DNA from: Sandaracinomonas limnophila
Lineage (GTDB): Bacteria; Bacteroidota; Bacteroidia; Cytophagales; Spirosomataceae
DNA: 64,000 nucleotides
Assembly (NCBI RefSeq): GCF_004005965.1
Contig: NZ_SACY01000005.1
Span: forward strand, 1-64,000
Reading direction: 5' to 3'
Shown in pieces: positions 1 through 8,207 of the stretch. The stretch's first letter is position 1. Every line of letters starts with the position of its first letter. A program made the translations under genes and the position numbers. The notes below the pieces were generated by a model that searched no databases, had not been told where the DNA came from, and saw only the letters and a program-made list of their open reading frames with translations.

Positions 1-1666
1 TTGATCTGGTAATCTCTGAATTCAAATTCGTTTCAATGGTATTTTCGCGACTAATCGCTCGATTTCTTTCTCTGGTAATCCATGCTGAGGTTGAATCTGA
101 TGTACTCAATACTGAAACTGCGCCATCCACATATCCTTTTATAGCCTTTACAGAGGGAAATTTAACTTCTGAATCTTTATCTGATGAAATATCTTGTGAT
201 TTATTGGCCAACAATTCATGTGTTTTTTCAATGTCATCTAAGGCGGAAATTGCATTTTTCAAAGAATCCTCACGAATTATGGCTCTATTTTTTTCAATAT
301 TGATTAAATTCAATGTCTCATCACTAGTTATTAAACTATTAATCTGATCAGTCACATACTCTTTCAAGACTTTTACTGAAGGGTACAATTTTGCACTATT
401 CTCATCATTAGCACCTTTTAACTGATTAACAGTATTAATCTTATTATCTACATCCTCTTTCCCATTAATTTCAGCCATTACATTTTTACCCAGAGCTGTA
501 TTATCCACATAATCCTTGATCGCCTTCACAGTCGGATAAGCTGTATTTGAATTTTTATCCGCCTCAATATTTGTCGACTTGTTATTCTTATCTTCCTTTC
601 CATCAACTGTAGCTTGTAATGCAATTCCGTTTGTTGCATTATCTACATAATCTTTAATCGCCTTAACTGTAGGGTATTTAGATTGAGAATTTTTATCCCC
701 TTGAATATCTGTCGATTTATTATTCTTATCTTCTTTTCCATCAACCGTAGCCTGCAAAGCAATACCCATCGTTGCCTGATCAACATAATCTTTAATTGCT
801 TTGACGGTAGGATATTTTTCTGTACTTAAACGATCTGTTAAAATATTAGTAGATTTATTATTGACATTTTCATAGGTATTTGCTACCGTATTTATAATTT
901 GAGTATTAGAAGCTACTTGATTATTTAAATTATTAACCTGAGAATTTATAATTTGTGTGGTATTACCTAGTGATTGAATTTGATCTCCTTGTTTGGTGAT
1001 ATTAATTGAAATATCAGCTAATTTATCTGAATTTTTCTTTACAACCTCTTCATTATCCTTTATAGCTTGATTTATGATCAAAAACTTGGAAATTGCATCT
1101 TTTTGATTTTGATCAATTTGATCACGAATTGGATTTAAATCATTTTGAACAATATATCCAACATCATTATTAAAATACGAGAGAGTAGTTGGTGAATTTC
1201 GAACATTCATATATTCAACTGCATCAGCATATAATGCATAGGCCATGTAATTGAAGGGTTGTAAACTTACTGTATTAAAAGTTGCTCCTTTGTCAAAACT
1301 TAATTCAACTTTTAATTGGCGTAAATCTGAAGTCCATTGAACCGCATCAAACGTACGATATGTTTGCTTAGTAGCATTGCCTGTTAGGGCACCTGAAGTT
1401 CCACTACCAATCGATAAATTAACTAATCCGAAATCATCCGTTTTAGTATCATGTACCTCTTCGTAATCTACTTCACTGTTTTTCGACAATAAAGTAAATC
1501 GCACTTGCAGACTACCATTTTTAAAGGGTTGTCCAGTGATTTCCCCACCCGGAATTTTAACAGGTTTGGGATCCAAAACTACAGCTTGATAATTCAAGCC
1601 TTTTTTTTGAGCCGCTAATCCAAAAGCAGTCAAAAAGAAACAAATAATTAGAAAACCTTTTTTCAT
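1..1666 (-). CDS. Secreted tail-fibre-like repeat protein, 3' end cut by window edge
   Basis: The reverse frame is open from an ATG at 1666 to the left edge, about 555 codons with no stop. The N-terminus is a signal peptide (MKKGFLIICFFLTAFGLAAQ) followed by KGLNYQAVVLD, the opening of many secreted Bacteroidota proteins with fibre-like bodies. Further on there are coiled-coil-like stretches rich in Asn, Gln and Asp, then repeats built on NNKSTxI, YPTVKAIKDYVD and ALQATVDGKEDK. Three units at about 890-500 keep an exact 138-bp (46-residue) spacing, and more diverged units follow to about 100. The gene follows 1679-2416 with a 12-nt gap, so the two are probably one transcript. An A8 tract at 1601-1608 lies just after the signal peptide. 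Surface or matrix fibre is my inference; there is no phage context. Confidence 0.8.
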   Translation of the reverse strand, partial: MKKGFLIICFFLTAFGLAAQKKGLNYQAVVLDPKPVKIPGGEITGQPFKNGSLQVRFTLLSKNSEVDYEEVHDTKTDDFGLVNLSIGSGTSGALTGNATKQTYRTFDAVQWTSDLRQLKVELSFDKGATFNTVSLQPFNYMAYALYADAVEYMNVRNSPTTLSYFNNDVGYIVQNDLNPIRDQIDQNQKDAISKFLIINQAIKDNEEVVKKNSDKLADISINITKQGDQIQSLGNTTQIINSQVNNLNNQVASNTQIINTVANTYENVNNKSTNILTDRLSTEKYPTVKAIKDYVDQATMGIALQATVDGKEDKNNKSTDIQGDKNSQSKYPTVKAIKDYVDNATNGIALQATVDGKEDKNNKSTNIEADKNSNTAYPTVKAIKDYVDNTALGKNVMAEINGKEDVDNKINTVNQLKGANDENSAKLYPSVKVLKEYVTDQINSLITSDETLNLINIEKNRAIIREDSLKNAISALDDIEKTHELLANKSQDISSDKDSEVKFPSVKAIKGYVDGAVSVLSTSDSTSAWITRERNRAISRENTIETNLNSEITRS

Positions 1667-1678
1667 TTTATTATTTTT

Positions 1679-2416
1679 TTAGAACGTCTGAGATTTGGTT
1701 ACATTAAACTTTAATCCAATAGAAAACATTGAATTGTTGAAATTCAGAGTAGAAACGCCTGACTTCACCGGGGCAATCGTATTTATTTTAGAAAACGAAA
1801 TGAAACTATTTAAAGAAGGACTCACCTTTTTACCAAATGAAATCTCCCAACCTAAGCCTAGCTTAATACTGTTGAAATTTTCATCTTTGGTCAAATCACG
1901 ATAAGTGCCTAATAATTCTTGATTTCCTTGAAGGATTTTTAATCCAGAGACCTTCCCTCCAATTCCAAAATACCAACCACCACCAAGGGGTTGCTGATAT
2001 TTTAATCCCGTATTTAATCCCAAATAAGATGTTTGGTAATTAAATGCCTGGTTATAAACATCTCCTACAGCATTTAATTGTAAACTTTCTATGCCAAGCG
2101 ACCAATCCGTCCGACTTAAAAAAGTAGCCAAACTTCTGTGCTTGGAATAATAAAATGACTTCTGTGAAGTAGATGATAAAAACTTAGTTGTGTCTAACAA
2201 TTGAAAGTCACTGGAAATCGCATAATAATTTCCCGCGCCAGCTTTTAAATAATCTGCTTTGACACCATCATCAGAAACAAACTGATAATTGCTAATAACT
2301 GATCCAGCATTAATCTGAATAGACTGGGCATTTAAATTCAGGTGGCACATCGAAATGGCAAACACCCAAAGGAGCAAGGCCCATTTTTTGTTGAGGTACT
2401 TTTTGATCTTTTGCAT
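1679..2416 (-). CDS. Predicted outer-membrane beta-barrel protein
   Basis: A 245-residue protein with a charged N-terminus (MQKIKKYLNKK), a hydrophobic signal segment and a cleavage-like LNAQS at about residue 32. The mature part alternates polar and hydrophobic residues, is rich in Gly, Tyr and Phe (GLNTGLKYQQPLGGGWYFGIGG), and ends in Phe, all typical of outer-membrane barrels. No family was recognised with certainty; the shape recalls PorP/SprF-like proteins that pair with secreted fibres in Bacteroidota, but it is shorter than usual. It is 12 nt upstream of the fibre-like gene, so secretion or anchoring of that product is a reasonable inference. Confidence 0.7.
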   Translation of the reverse strand: MQKIKKYLNKKWALLLWVFAISMCHLNLNAQSIQINAGSVISNYQFVSDDGVKADYLKAGAGNYYAISSDFQLLDTTKFLSSTSQKSFYYSKHRSLATFLSRTDWSLGIESLQLNAVGDVYNQAFNYQTSYLGLNTGLKYQQPLGGGWYFGIGGKVSGLKILQGNQELLGTYRDLTKDENFNSIKLGLGWEISFGKKVSPSLNSFISFSKINTIAPVKSGVSTLNFNNSMFSIGLKFNVTKSQTF

Positions 2417-2800
2417 TTTGATTTTTTTTAGAACTAAATCCCTGGACCTGATCCCACCAAAACCGTTCGGCCGGTGCTCAAATCACGTCACAAACCTAGC
2501 ACCGAAATGAGCCCCAATACGAGCAAAAAAAGAGACAATTCGTACCAAAATCGAAAGGAAAATCAAAATCTGAGCCATTTGTACTAAAATCAAAATCCAC
2601 GCTATTTTTGCTAAAAAATTTTAGTCCAAGCCCTAAAAGTTTAGTATTAATTTAAAATGAATAACTGATTTTCATCAGTTGTAATATTTAACAAAAAGCC
2701 TGATTATTGACTACTAAAGCGAACTTTTTTAATAAATATGATGTAAATCAGGAAAGTATATAGCTAAAATTTGAAGGTGAAAACTTTAAAAAAGTCTTTG
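2417..2800. other. Intergenic region upstream of the fibre/barrel operon with a repeated motif
   Basis: There is no credible gene here. The stretch next to the barrel gene should hold its promoter, but I see no clean TAnnTTTG box. Two copies of a motif close to TTTGTACTAAAATC lie at 2539-2552 (variant TTCGTACC) and 2578-2591, and a weaker TTTTTGCTAAAA starts at about 2605. The same motif recurs at 5284-5298 and, in relaxed form, elsewhere between 5071 and 5172 upstream of the first AraC-type gene. A GGTGCT/AGCACC inverted repeat lies at about 2473-2503. Confidence 0.4.
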
Positions 2801-3016
2801 GAATTGGAGAATTGGGGAATATGAGAATATGAGAATATGAGAATATAAGAATTGGAGAATATAAGAATTGGGGAATATAAGAATTGGGGAATATAAGAAT
2901 ATGAGAATATAAGAATTGGAGAATATAAGAATTGGGGAATATAAGAATTGGAGAATATAAGAATTGGGGATTATAAGAATTGGGGAAAATAAGAATATGG
3001 GAATATAAGAATTGGG
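2801..3016. repeat. Octamer array, 27 units of GAATNNNN
   Basis: Twenty-seven consecutive 8-bp units with no indel. Each starts with GAAT, apart from two units with one substitution in that half. The second half is mainly ATAA, ATGA, TGGG or TGGA, and GAATATAA alternates with GAATTGGG over much of the array. It is the inverted complement of the array at 3305-3576. The open frame across it (2748-3101) encodes only low-complexity sequence and is not a gene. Confidence 0.9.
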
Positions 3017-3048
3017 GAAACTTTGAAATAAAGTAGGATTCTGGGGCT

Positions 3049-3084
3049 AAGCGAAGCGAAGAAACTCGAAGCCTCGGTTTGGGG
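3049..3084 (-). repeat. Dispersed repeat next to octamer array, copy 1
   Basis: On the minus strand this begins CCCCAAACCGAGGCTTCG and continues with GAGTTTCTTCGCTTCGCT. The same sequence with one difference over about 33 bases lies on the plus strand at 13020-13054. Both copies are followed, after about 30-45 nt, by an ATTCNNNN octamer array in the same orientation, so element plus array look like one composite unit. Confidence 0.8.
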
Positions 3085-3099
3085 AATATTATAACAAAC

Positions 3100-3296
3100 A
3101 ATCCCAGCGGGATTGCACAAATATAGTTTTTGAGGAAAACCTTTAATTTTTGACCCCAGCGGGGTCCTTTTTTATAAAATGAGAATCTGGGATTTTTTGA
3201 ATTTGAGAAATAATTTTAAAATCTTCATGGCACCACGCTGTGGTGCTTTTTTGATGCGAATTATTTTGCTATAGATGTGGCATTCCGCTGGAATGC
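3100..3296. repeat. Cluster of four mini-hairpins with a constant GCT/AGC triloop
   Basis: Four perfect hairpins lie within 200 bp. They are AATCCC/GGGATT with loop AGC at 3100-3114; GACCCC/GGGGTC with loop AGC at 3152-3166; GCACCAC/GTGGTGC with loop GCT at 3230-3246; and GCATTCC/GGAATGC with loop GCT at 3280-3296. Stem sequences differ between copies but stay fully complementary, while the triloop is constant. A fifth member is at 62778-62800. Confidence 0.85.
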
Positions 3297-3304
3297 TTTC
3301 CCAA

Positions 3305-3576
3305 ATTCTCAAATTCTCAGATTCCTATATTCCTCAATTCTTATATTCCTATTTTCCCAAATTCCCCAATTCTTATATTCCCATATTCCTAAATTCCCCA
3401 ATTCTTATATTCCCATATTCCTAAATTCCCCAATTCTTATATTCCCATATTCCTAAATTCCCCAATTCTTATATTCCTATTTTCCCAAATTCCCCAATTC
3501 TTATATTCCCCAATTCTTATATTCCCCAATTCTTATATTCCCCAATTCTTATATTCCCATATTCTTATATTCCTAG
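3305..3576. repeat. Octamer array, 34 units of ATTCNNNN
   Basis: Thirty-four consecutive 8-bp units without an indel, mostly ATTCTTAT, ATTCCCCA, ATTCCCAT and ATTCCTAA. A four-unit block (ATTCCCCA, ATTCTTAT, ATTCCCAT, ATTCCTAA) repeats as a higher-order unit of 32 bp. The array is inverted relative to 2801-3016, so the two can pair across the hairpin cluster between them. Confidence 0.9.
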
Positions 3577-3606
3577 AAAAAAAAAGCCCCCAAAACTGGA
3601 GGCTCA
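3577..3606 (-). terminator. Rho-independent terminator of the first AraC-type gene
   Basis: On the minus strand AGCCTCC and GGGGGCT can pair around a short A/T-rich loop, followed by a run of about ten T. It lies about 30 nt past the stop codon at 3638, and the octamer array begins right behind it. Confidence 0.75.
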
Positions 3607-3637
3607 CAATCAATGGTTATGTATTTTTATCTACATC

Positions 3638-4873
3638 CTAAAAATCTAAGGCGAAAACAAATTCTTTATCCCTTGGTAGTGTTCGCAAATATTCAGATGG
3701 AGTCATTCCAACTTTTTTACGAAAAGAATTCACAAAATTAGATCGAGATAAAAAACCACAAGAATAACCGATGGACTCTAAGGTTAAATTCTTTGCTCGA
3801 CCATTGTTCAACAAATCCAACGCAAATTCAATTCGCGCATTATTCTTCCAATCATTAAAATTAATTCCCAAATAATTATTAAAATAATTGGTCAATTGAT
3901 GATATGGAATATTAGTTTCCTTTGTGATAACAGACAAGGTAAATCCTGGTTTTAAAAAAGGTTTGGTACTGAAATAAATTTTTAATTTTTCAGCAATAAC
4001 TGTATTTCCATTCACTGGCTCAAAATCGAAATTGGTAAACCGGTTAGGCAATTCAATTATAGCATCCCCCAATGGCATTCGGGCTTCAGACAAATCAGTT
4101 TTAGAAGGTTTACGTTTATACATCAAACCATAAATAACTTTAGGAAAAAAGAACACGGAGCCAACTACTACACTTAAACTAACAGTAGGCATTACCATCA
4201 ATGCTTTAATATTATAAATTTCAAAAGGATTGTGCGTAAAAAATTTTGATGCCATTGCAAACCAAAAAGTGGTTAAAAAATGAAAAAATACTCCGCCATT
4301 AATTATGTAATAGAAATTGATTGATGGAATATGCACAGAATGCACTGGATCGATGAATCGATCTTTGTTAGATTGAATAAATTGAAAGGACAAGAAGGAA
4401 TAAACAACCCCCAAGAAGGCTCGCATCAACAAACTACCGCTAAATGGAATAAGCAAGGTTTTAATTAATAATACATTATAAGGATCTTTTGCAATTAAAT
4501 TGGCAATTCTCCATCTTTCCTCAAAAGGTAAAAACAAATGAGGCATTACATTGATAAAGCAAAAAGCAGGAAAAACAAAATGCTTCCATTCGCGTTTCCA
4601 AAAATTACGCATCGAATAATTCCCAATAGAATACTTACAATAGAAGTACAGGAAAATTCCAGAAGTTGTAATAATCGGATTAGCACCTGGAATTAAATAA
4701 TAAATCACCCAAATGTTCTCGTGATAAAAAGAAGAATACCTACTTAAAGACAATAAACTGATTCCTAAAAAGAATAGACACAAAAAAATTGTGTGCCTAT
4801 TCTCTTTTTTCAGATTGACAAGTAGTAATCCGGATATCAATATCCCAATTACAAAATTGAAGTCAATAGCCAT
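3638..4873 (-). CDS. Membrane-bound AraC-family regulator (paralogue 1)
   Basis: The N-terminal half has several hydrophobic helices, about seven by eye, starting at MAIDFNFVIGILISG. The C-terminal third (about residues 305-400) is an AraC-type helix-turn-helix domain with LTLESIGYSCGFLSRSNFVNSFRK and VGMTPSEYL. I chose the ATG at 4873 rather than the longer frame to 4957, because it aligns with the two neighbouring paralogues and puts the first membrane helix at the N-terminus. 7TM-AraC fusions are common in Bacteroidota and probably sense a signal at the membrane; ligand and targets are unknown. A tail of about 20 residues after the DNA-binding domain is absent from the other two copies. 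Confidence 0.85.
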   Translation of the reverse strand: MAIDFNFVIGILISGLLLVNLKKENRHTIFLCLFFLGISLLSLSRYSSFYHENIWVIYYLIPGANPIITTSGIFLYFYCKYSIGNYSMRNFWKREWKHFVFPAFCFINVMPHLFLPFEERWRIANLIAKDPYNVLLIKTLLIPFSGSLLMRAFLGVVYSFLSFQFIQSNKDRFIDPVHSVHIPSINFYYIINGGVFFHFLTTFWFAMASKFFTHNPFEIYNIKALMVMPTVSLSVVVGSVFFFPKVIYGLMYKRKPSKTDLSEARMPLGDAIIELPNRFTNFDFEPVNGNTVIAEKLKIYFSTKPFLKPGFTLSVITKETNIPYHQLTNYFNNYLGINFNDWKNNARIEFALDLLNNGRAKNLTLESIGYSCGFLSRSNFVNSFRKKVGMTPSEYLRTLPRDKEFVFALDF

Positions 4874-5305
4874 AATCGCTAATTTTAGAACTATAATATA
4901 ATTTAGAAAACCCGGAGTGAAAACCTTATGGCTTTTAGAACTCTGAGCCCAGCACATTCAAGACTGGATTGCAAAGTAACACTGTCTAAAAAAATAAAAA
5001 GCAGAAAAGTTTACACCATTTTGAACCGATTTGGCAATTTAGGTCAGATTTAGAAAACTTATTTTAAAATTTAGTACATCAGTACAAATGTCTAAAAATT
5101 AAAATTATAGAGTCTTGAAAATTTAAGTACGTTAGTCCTGAAAAATAAAAACGCCCATATTTGTCCTAAATAACACTTAATGTGTGTAAGTTTAGCGATT
5201 CACATAAAATCGTATGAGGACCTTAATATACCGACAACTGAAAGTATTATTGGATTAAAATAAAAATTCTTTAATCCATTGAAATTTGTACTAAAAACAA
5301 AAAAA
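4874..5305. other. 432-bp intergenic region with repeated GTAC-type motifs
   Basis: No gene is seen. The region lies upstream of paralogue 1. It holds TTAGTACATCAGTACAAATG at about 5071-5090, AAGTACGTTAGTCCTGAAAA at about 5125-5144, ATTTGTCCTAAATAAC at 5159-5174 and ATTTGTACTAAAAAC at 5284-5298. The last nearly matches TTTGTACTAAAATC upstream of the fibre/barrel operon. These look like repeated binding sites, possibly for one of the AraC-type proteins. Confidence 0.4.
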
Positions 5306-6448
5306 TTATTTTTTTAGATAATCAGAAGGGGTCTTTCCCGTTATTTTTTTGAAGGCATCCACGAAATTCGTGCGAGAACGGAACCCACAATTTTGAGAAA
5401 TTGTTTCAAGTGTATGACTTTTAGCCATACCCAAATCCAATTGTTCAATTGCATACTCTATTCGCAATTGATTCTTAAAATCATTAAAATTTTGATTGAA
5501 CCGAACTTTCAAATAATAAGAAAGTTGATGAGAAGGCAATTTTGTTTCCTCTGCAAATTGATAAAGTGAAAATCCTGGCTTCAAAAAAGGCTTTGTTTGC
5601 AAATATTCGTCCAATTGCCTTTCAATTGCATCCAAATCATAATTAGGTAAAACCTTTTCATCCAATTCAAGGTTTGACTTCTTCACCTTAGGTTCCTTAG
5701 TCGAATTAAGACTTTGAAAAATAATTTGTGGAAAGAAAAAATTAAATACGATTAATCCAAAATAAGACAGTCTTGCATAAATGAACAAACCAGCATAATT
5801 AGTTTCCATCAATACCTTACGGACAATTGAATCACCAATTTGATACATAACAAAAAGGGAACTCAAATAATAAATCAAAGATACAAGCAATAGGCCAACG
5901 ATGTATTTAATTTCAAATGGAAGTAATTGTGGCAATTTCTTTGTCCTAAAAAGAATTAAAAAATTAATAATTCCAAACACTGAATACCCTACTGTTGCTA
6001 GCATCCGATATCCGGTTTGATACTTGTATTCTATAAACAAGGTTGGAAAACTAATATTTGCACCGTGTGACTTAAAGAAAAGATCCAAATAATAGGTCTT
6101 TTCCACTAAATTCAGAAAAATGTAAGGACTAGAATTTACAAAAATAAAGATAGAAGGTAAAAAATGAAGAAAATCCCATTTCGACAACTTTAAATTTGGG
6201 TAAAACTTTTTCTTTAAATACAACCATAAAAACACCCCAGAATTTTGATTCAACAAAATAAAATAGGGAAAAGTCAAATTAACAATCCATCTTAATTCAG
6301 CAGTAAAAAACGACTGAATGGTAAGGGCATAAAATGTATTGGAGGCAAAATATAAGGCTAGAAATATATTATCTGTCGTATTTCGTCGATGAAATGCTAC
6401 CAACAATAAACTGACTAATAAGCCAAAAAAAGATATTAATTCAAACAA
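5306..6448 (-). CDS. Membrane-bound AraC-family regulator (paralogue 2)
   Basis: 380 residues: about seven N-terminal hydrophobic helices (MFELISFFGLLVSLLLVAF at the start), a linker near 245-270, then an AraC helix-turn-helix domain with FLKPGFSLYQFAEETKLPSH and GFRSRTNFVDAFKK. No ATG lies in frame near the start; TTG at 6448 is the best initiator and stands behind the leader CGTTTTCTATA, which paralogue 3 shares. The gene is 37 nt downstream of paralogue 3. The DNA-binding ends of copies 2 and 3 are almost identical, which points to recent duplication or gene conversion. Confidence 0.85.
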   Translation of the reverse strand: MFELISFFGLLVSLLLVAFHRRNTTDNIFLALYFASNTFYALTIQSFFTAELRWIVNLTFPYFILLNQNSGVFLWLYLKKKFYPNLKLSKWDFLHFLPSIFIFVNSSPYIFLNLVEKTYYLDLFFKSHGANISFPTLFIEYKYQTGYRMLATVGYSVFGIINFLILFRTKKLPQLLPFEIKYIVGLLLVSLIYYLSSLFVMYQIGDSIVRKVLMETNYAGLFIYARLSYFGLIVFNFFFPQIIFQSLNSTKEPKVKKSNLELDEKVLPNYDLDAIERQLDEYLQTKPFLKPGFSLYQFAEETKLPSHQLSYYLKVRFNQNFNDFKNQLRIEYAIEQLDLGMAKSHTLETISQNCGFRSRTNFVDAFKKITGKTPSDYLKK

Positions 6449-6485
6449 TATAGAAAACGATAATACGCAATGTTAACTTTATTTT

Positions 6486-7640
6486 TTATTTTTTCAAATA
6501 ATCTGATGGTGTTTTTCCTGTTACTTTCTTAAATGCATCCACAAAGTTTGTTCGAGAACGAAATCCACAGTTCAATGATATTGTTTCAAGGGTATGATTT
6601 TTCGCAATGCCAGAATCTATTTGTTTGATCGCATACATAACCCGATTATAGTTTTTAAAATCGTTAAAACTTTGATCATATTTTACCTTCAAAAAATACG
6701 ACAATTGATGGGAAGGCAATTTAGTTTCTTCTGCAAATTGATATAAGGAGAAGCCTGGTTTCAAAAAAGGTAAATTTTCTAGATAGGGTTCCACAATTCT
6801 TTCTATCAAATCTAAATCATATTGCGGGGTTTGCAAATTATCCTCCTTATTATTGACCTTATTGGCCAAAGTATTATTTTTAGGTAATTCAGTATATATT
6901 TTTTGGAAAATAATTTTCGGAAAAAAGAATGTAATTACCATTAATAAAATTACAACTGATTGAGGCCAAATACCCAATTCCAAATAATAATTTCGGTTTT
7001 GAAAGTTACCATGCGTACTAGATAGGAACATAAAAATAGTAGTTGCATTCAAAAAATAATGAACCAAATTTAATCCGATTAAAACTTTTAAAAACCTAGA
7101 CTCATAAGATTTTAAATGACCCAATATTTTCTGCCGATTTGCTTGATAAAAAAGATAAATACAAACAAAAAGATAAACGATTGCTATTAAGGGCCTAATA
7201 TTTGCTGTCCAATAATAAGGAAAAAATAAATACGGAAAACGATTTAAACCTTCCACAGTATTTGTATAAATACCGGGTAAAAGTTGATTTTTTAAAGTTG
7301 AATTCAAAAAAATGTAAGGACTCGCATTAATAAACATTAGTAAAGCAGGTAAAAAATGATAATACATTTTATTGCCAAACCTAAAACTTGGTTTAATTTT
7401 TTTCAAAAAGAAAAAATATAAGAACACTCCATTATTTTGAGTAAAAAGATAAACGTAAGGAAATAAAGAATACATGATCCATTGGTACTCCTTTACAAAC
7501 ATTCCATAAGTAATAATGGTAGTGGATGAAACTCCAATAAAGTAAAATGCAAGCCAAAAATTCGAACGATCTTCTTTTGTTCTAAAAGAAAATAGTAAGA
7601 TGGCAACTAAATACCCAATAGATGAGATTAAAAGATACAA
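6486..7640 (-). CDS. Membrane-bound AraC-family regulator (paralogue 3)
   Basis: 384 residues with the same plan: hydrophobic helices from residue 1 to about 240, then a C-terminal AraC domain ending KKVTGKTPSDYLKK, which differs from paralogue 2 by I/V only over this stretch. The start is again TTG (7640), following CGTTTTCTAATA. The transmembrane part is clearly related to, but more diverged from, the other copies, suggesting different sensed signals and shared or overlapping DNA targets. It is the first gene of the tandem trio, and a heptamer array lies upstream at 7675-7709. Confidence 0.85.
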   Translation of the reverse strand: MYLLISSIGYLVAILLFSFRTKEDRSNFWLAFYFIGVSSTTIITYGMFVKEYQWIMYSLFPYVYLFTQNNGVFLYFFFLKKIKPSFRFGNKMYYHFLPALLMFINASPYIFLNSTLKNQLLPGIYTNTVEGLNRFPYLFFPYYWTANIRPLIAIVYLFVCIYLFYQANRQKILGHLKSYESRFLKVLIGLNLVHYFLNATTIFMFLSSTHGNFQNRNYYLELGIWPQSVVILLMVITFFFPKIIFQKIYTELPKNNTLANKVNNKEDNLQTPQYDLDLIERIVEPYLENLPFLKPGFSLYQFAEETKLPSHQLSYFLKVKYDQSFNDFKNYNRVMYAIKQIDSGIAKNHTLETISLNCGFRSRTNFVDAFKKVTGKTPSDYLKK

Positions 7641-7674
7641 TATTAGAAAACGTTAGTAATTCAAATATAACAAA

Positions 7675-7709
7675 TAATTGTTAATTGTTAATTGTTAATT
7701 GTTAATTGT
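7675..7709. repeat. Heptamer array (TAATTGT), 5 units
   Basis: Five units of TAATTGT, followed by TAATTATAATG. It lies in the divergent spacer between paralogue 3 and the HMA-domain gene. Confidence 0.9.
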
Positions 7710-7799
7710 TAATTATAATGTTTTATGGGCTAGGGCTTTTGAATTGTAAAGTATCAAGTTTAATTTTAAATCTTGTTTCAACAATTAAAAATAATAAAA

Positions 7800-7997
7800 A
7801 TGAAATATTCTGCGGAATTACAAAATATAAAATGTGGCGGCTGTATTAGTTCAGTTAAAGATAACCTTTCCAAATTAGCGGGTGTTGCTACTGTTGAAGT
7901 TGATTTGACATCTAAAATTCTTTCTCTAGAAGGTGAAGATTTTGATATTCTAGAAATAGAAAGTAAGCTGAAGGAAATTGGCTACCCGGTGATATAA
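7800..7997 (+). CDS. Heavy-metal-associated (HMA) domain protein, CopZ-like
   Basis: A 65-residue protein from ATG 7800 (an upstream TTG at 7773 would add nine residues with no family match). It has the ferredoxin-like HMA pattern, with the metal-binding pair Cys12 and Cys15 in NIKCGGCISSV and the family ending LKEIGYPVI. The canonical GMxCxxC is altered to IKCGGC. Proteins of this size carry copper or a similar ion to a P-type ATPase, but no ATPase or copper regulator is in the window, so the metal is unknown. Its stop codon TAA is also the first triplet of a TAATTGT heptamer array. Confidence 0.85.
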   Translation: MKYSAELQNIKCGGCISSVKDNLSKLAGVATVEVDLTSKILSLEGEDFDILEIESKLKEIGYPVI

Positions 7998-8019
7998 TTG
8001 TTAATTGTTAATTGTTAAT
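7995..8019. repeat. Heptamer array (TAATTGT) beginning at the stop codon of the HMA gene
   Basis: Three full TAATTGT units and a partial fourth. The first three bases are the TAA stop codon at 7995-7997. Confidence 0.85.
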
Positions 8020-8038
8020 TATGATTTTTAAATTTTGA

Positions 8039-8114
8039 CAACTAACAACTAACAACTAACAATTAACAATTAACAATTAACAATTAACAATTAACAATTA
8101 ACAATTAACAATTA
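8039..8114. repeat. Heptamer array (CAACTAA then CAATTAA), 10 units
   Basis: Three CAACTAA units followed by seven CAATTAA units and a partial copy. The unit is the reverse complement of the arrays at 7675 and 7995, so the two sets can pair. It runs to within 6 nt of the tRNA 3' end. Confidence 0.9.
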
Positions 8115-8119
8115 TTTTG

Positions 8120-8191
8120 TGGCCCCAGCGGGAATCGAACCCACATCTAACGTTTAGGAAACGTCTATTCTATCCGTTGAACTATGGCGCC
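8120..8191 (-). tRNA. tRNA-Arg, anticodon CCT
   Basis: A 72-nt cloverleaf on the minus strand, from GGCGCCATAG at 8191 down to the discriminator A at 8120. The anticodon loop TTCCTAA gives anticodon CCT (codon AGG). The T-arm GTGGG/CCCGC with loop TTCGATT and the D-arm GTTC/GAAT are clear. The CCA end is not encoded. The acceptor stem GGCGCCA/TGGGGCC pairs at six of seven positions, with a G-G opposition at 4-69. CAATTAA arrays flank it closely on both sides. Confidence 0.93.
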
Positions 8192-8207
8192 GAAAAATGT
8201 AAAGTTA

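Noticed and set aside
36-347. Plus-strand open frame at the left edge
   Set aside because: It is antisense to the fibre-like gene, whose reverse frame is open for 555 codons with a signal peptide and regular repeats.
1-2416. Prophage tail module
   Set aside because: The fibre-like protein has a Sec signal peptide and a barrel partner; there are no phage structural, lysis or integrase genes around.
2748-3101. 117-residue open frame on the minus strand
   Set aside because: It is only a reading of the octamer array, low complexity with repeated YSHILIFPNS-like words.
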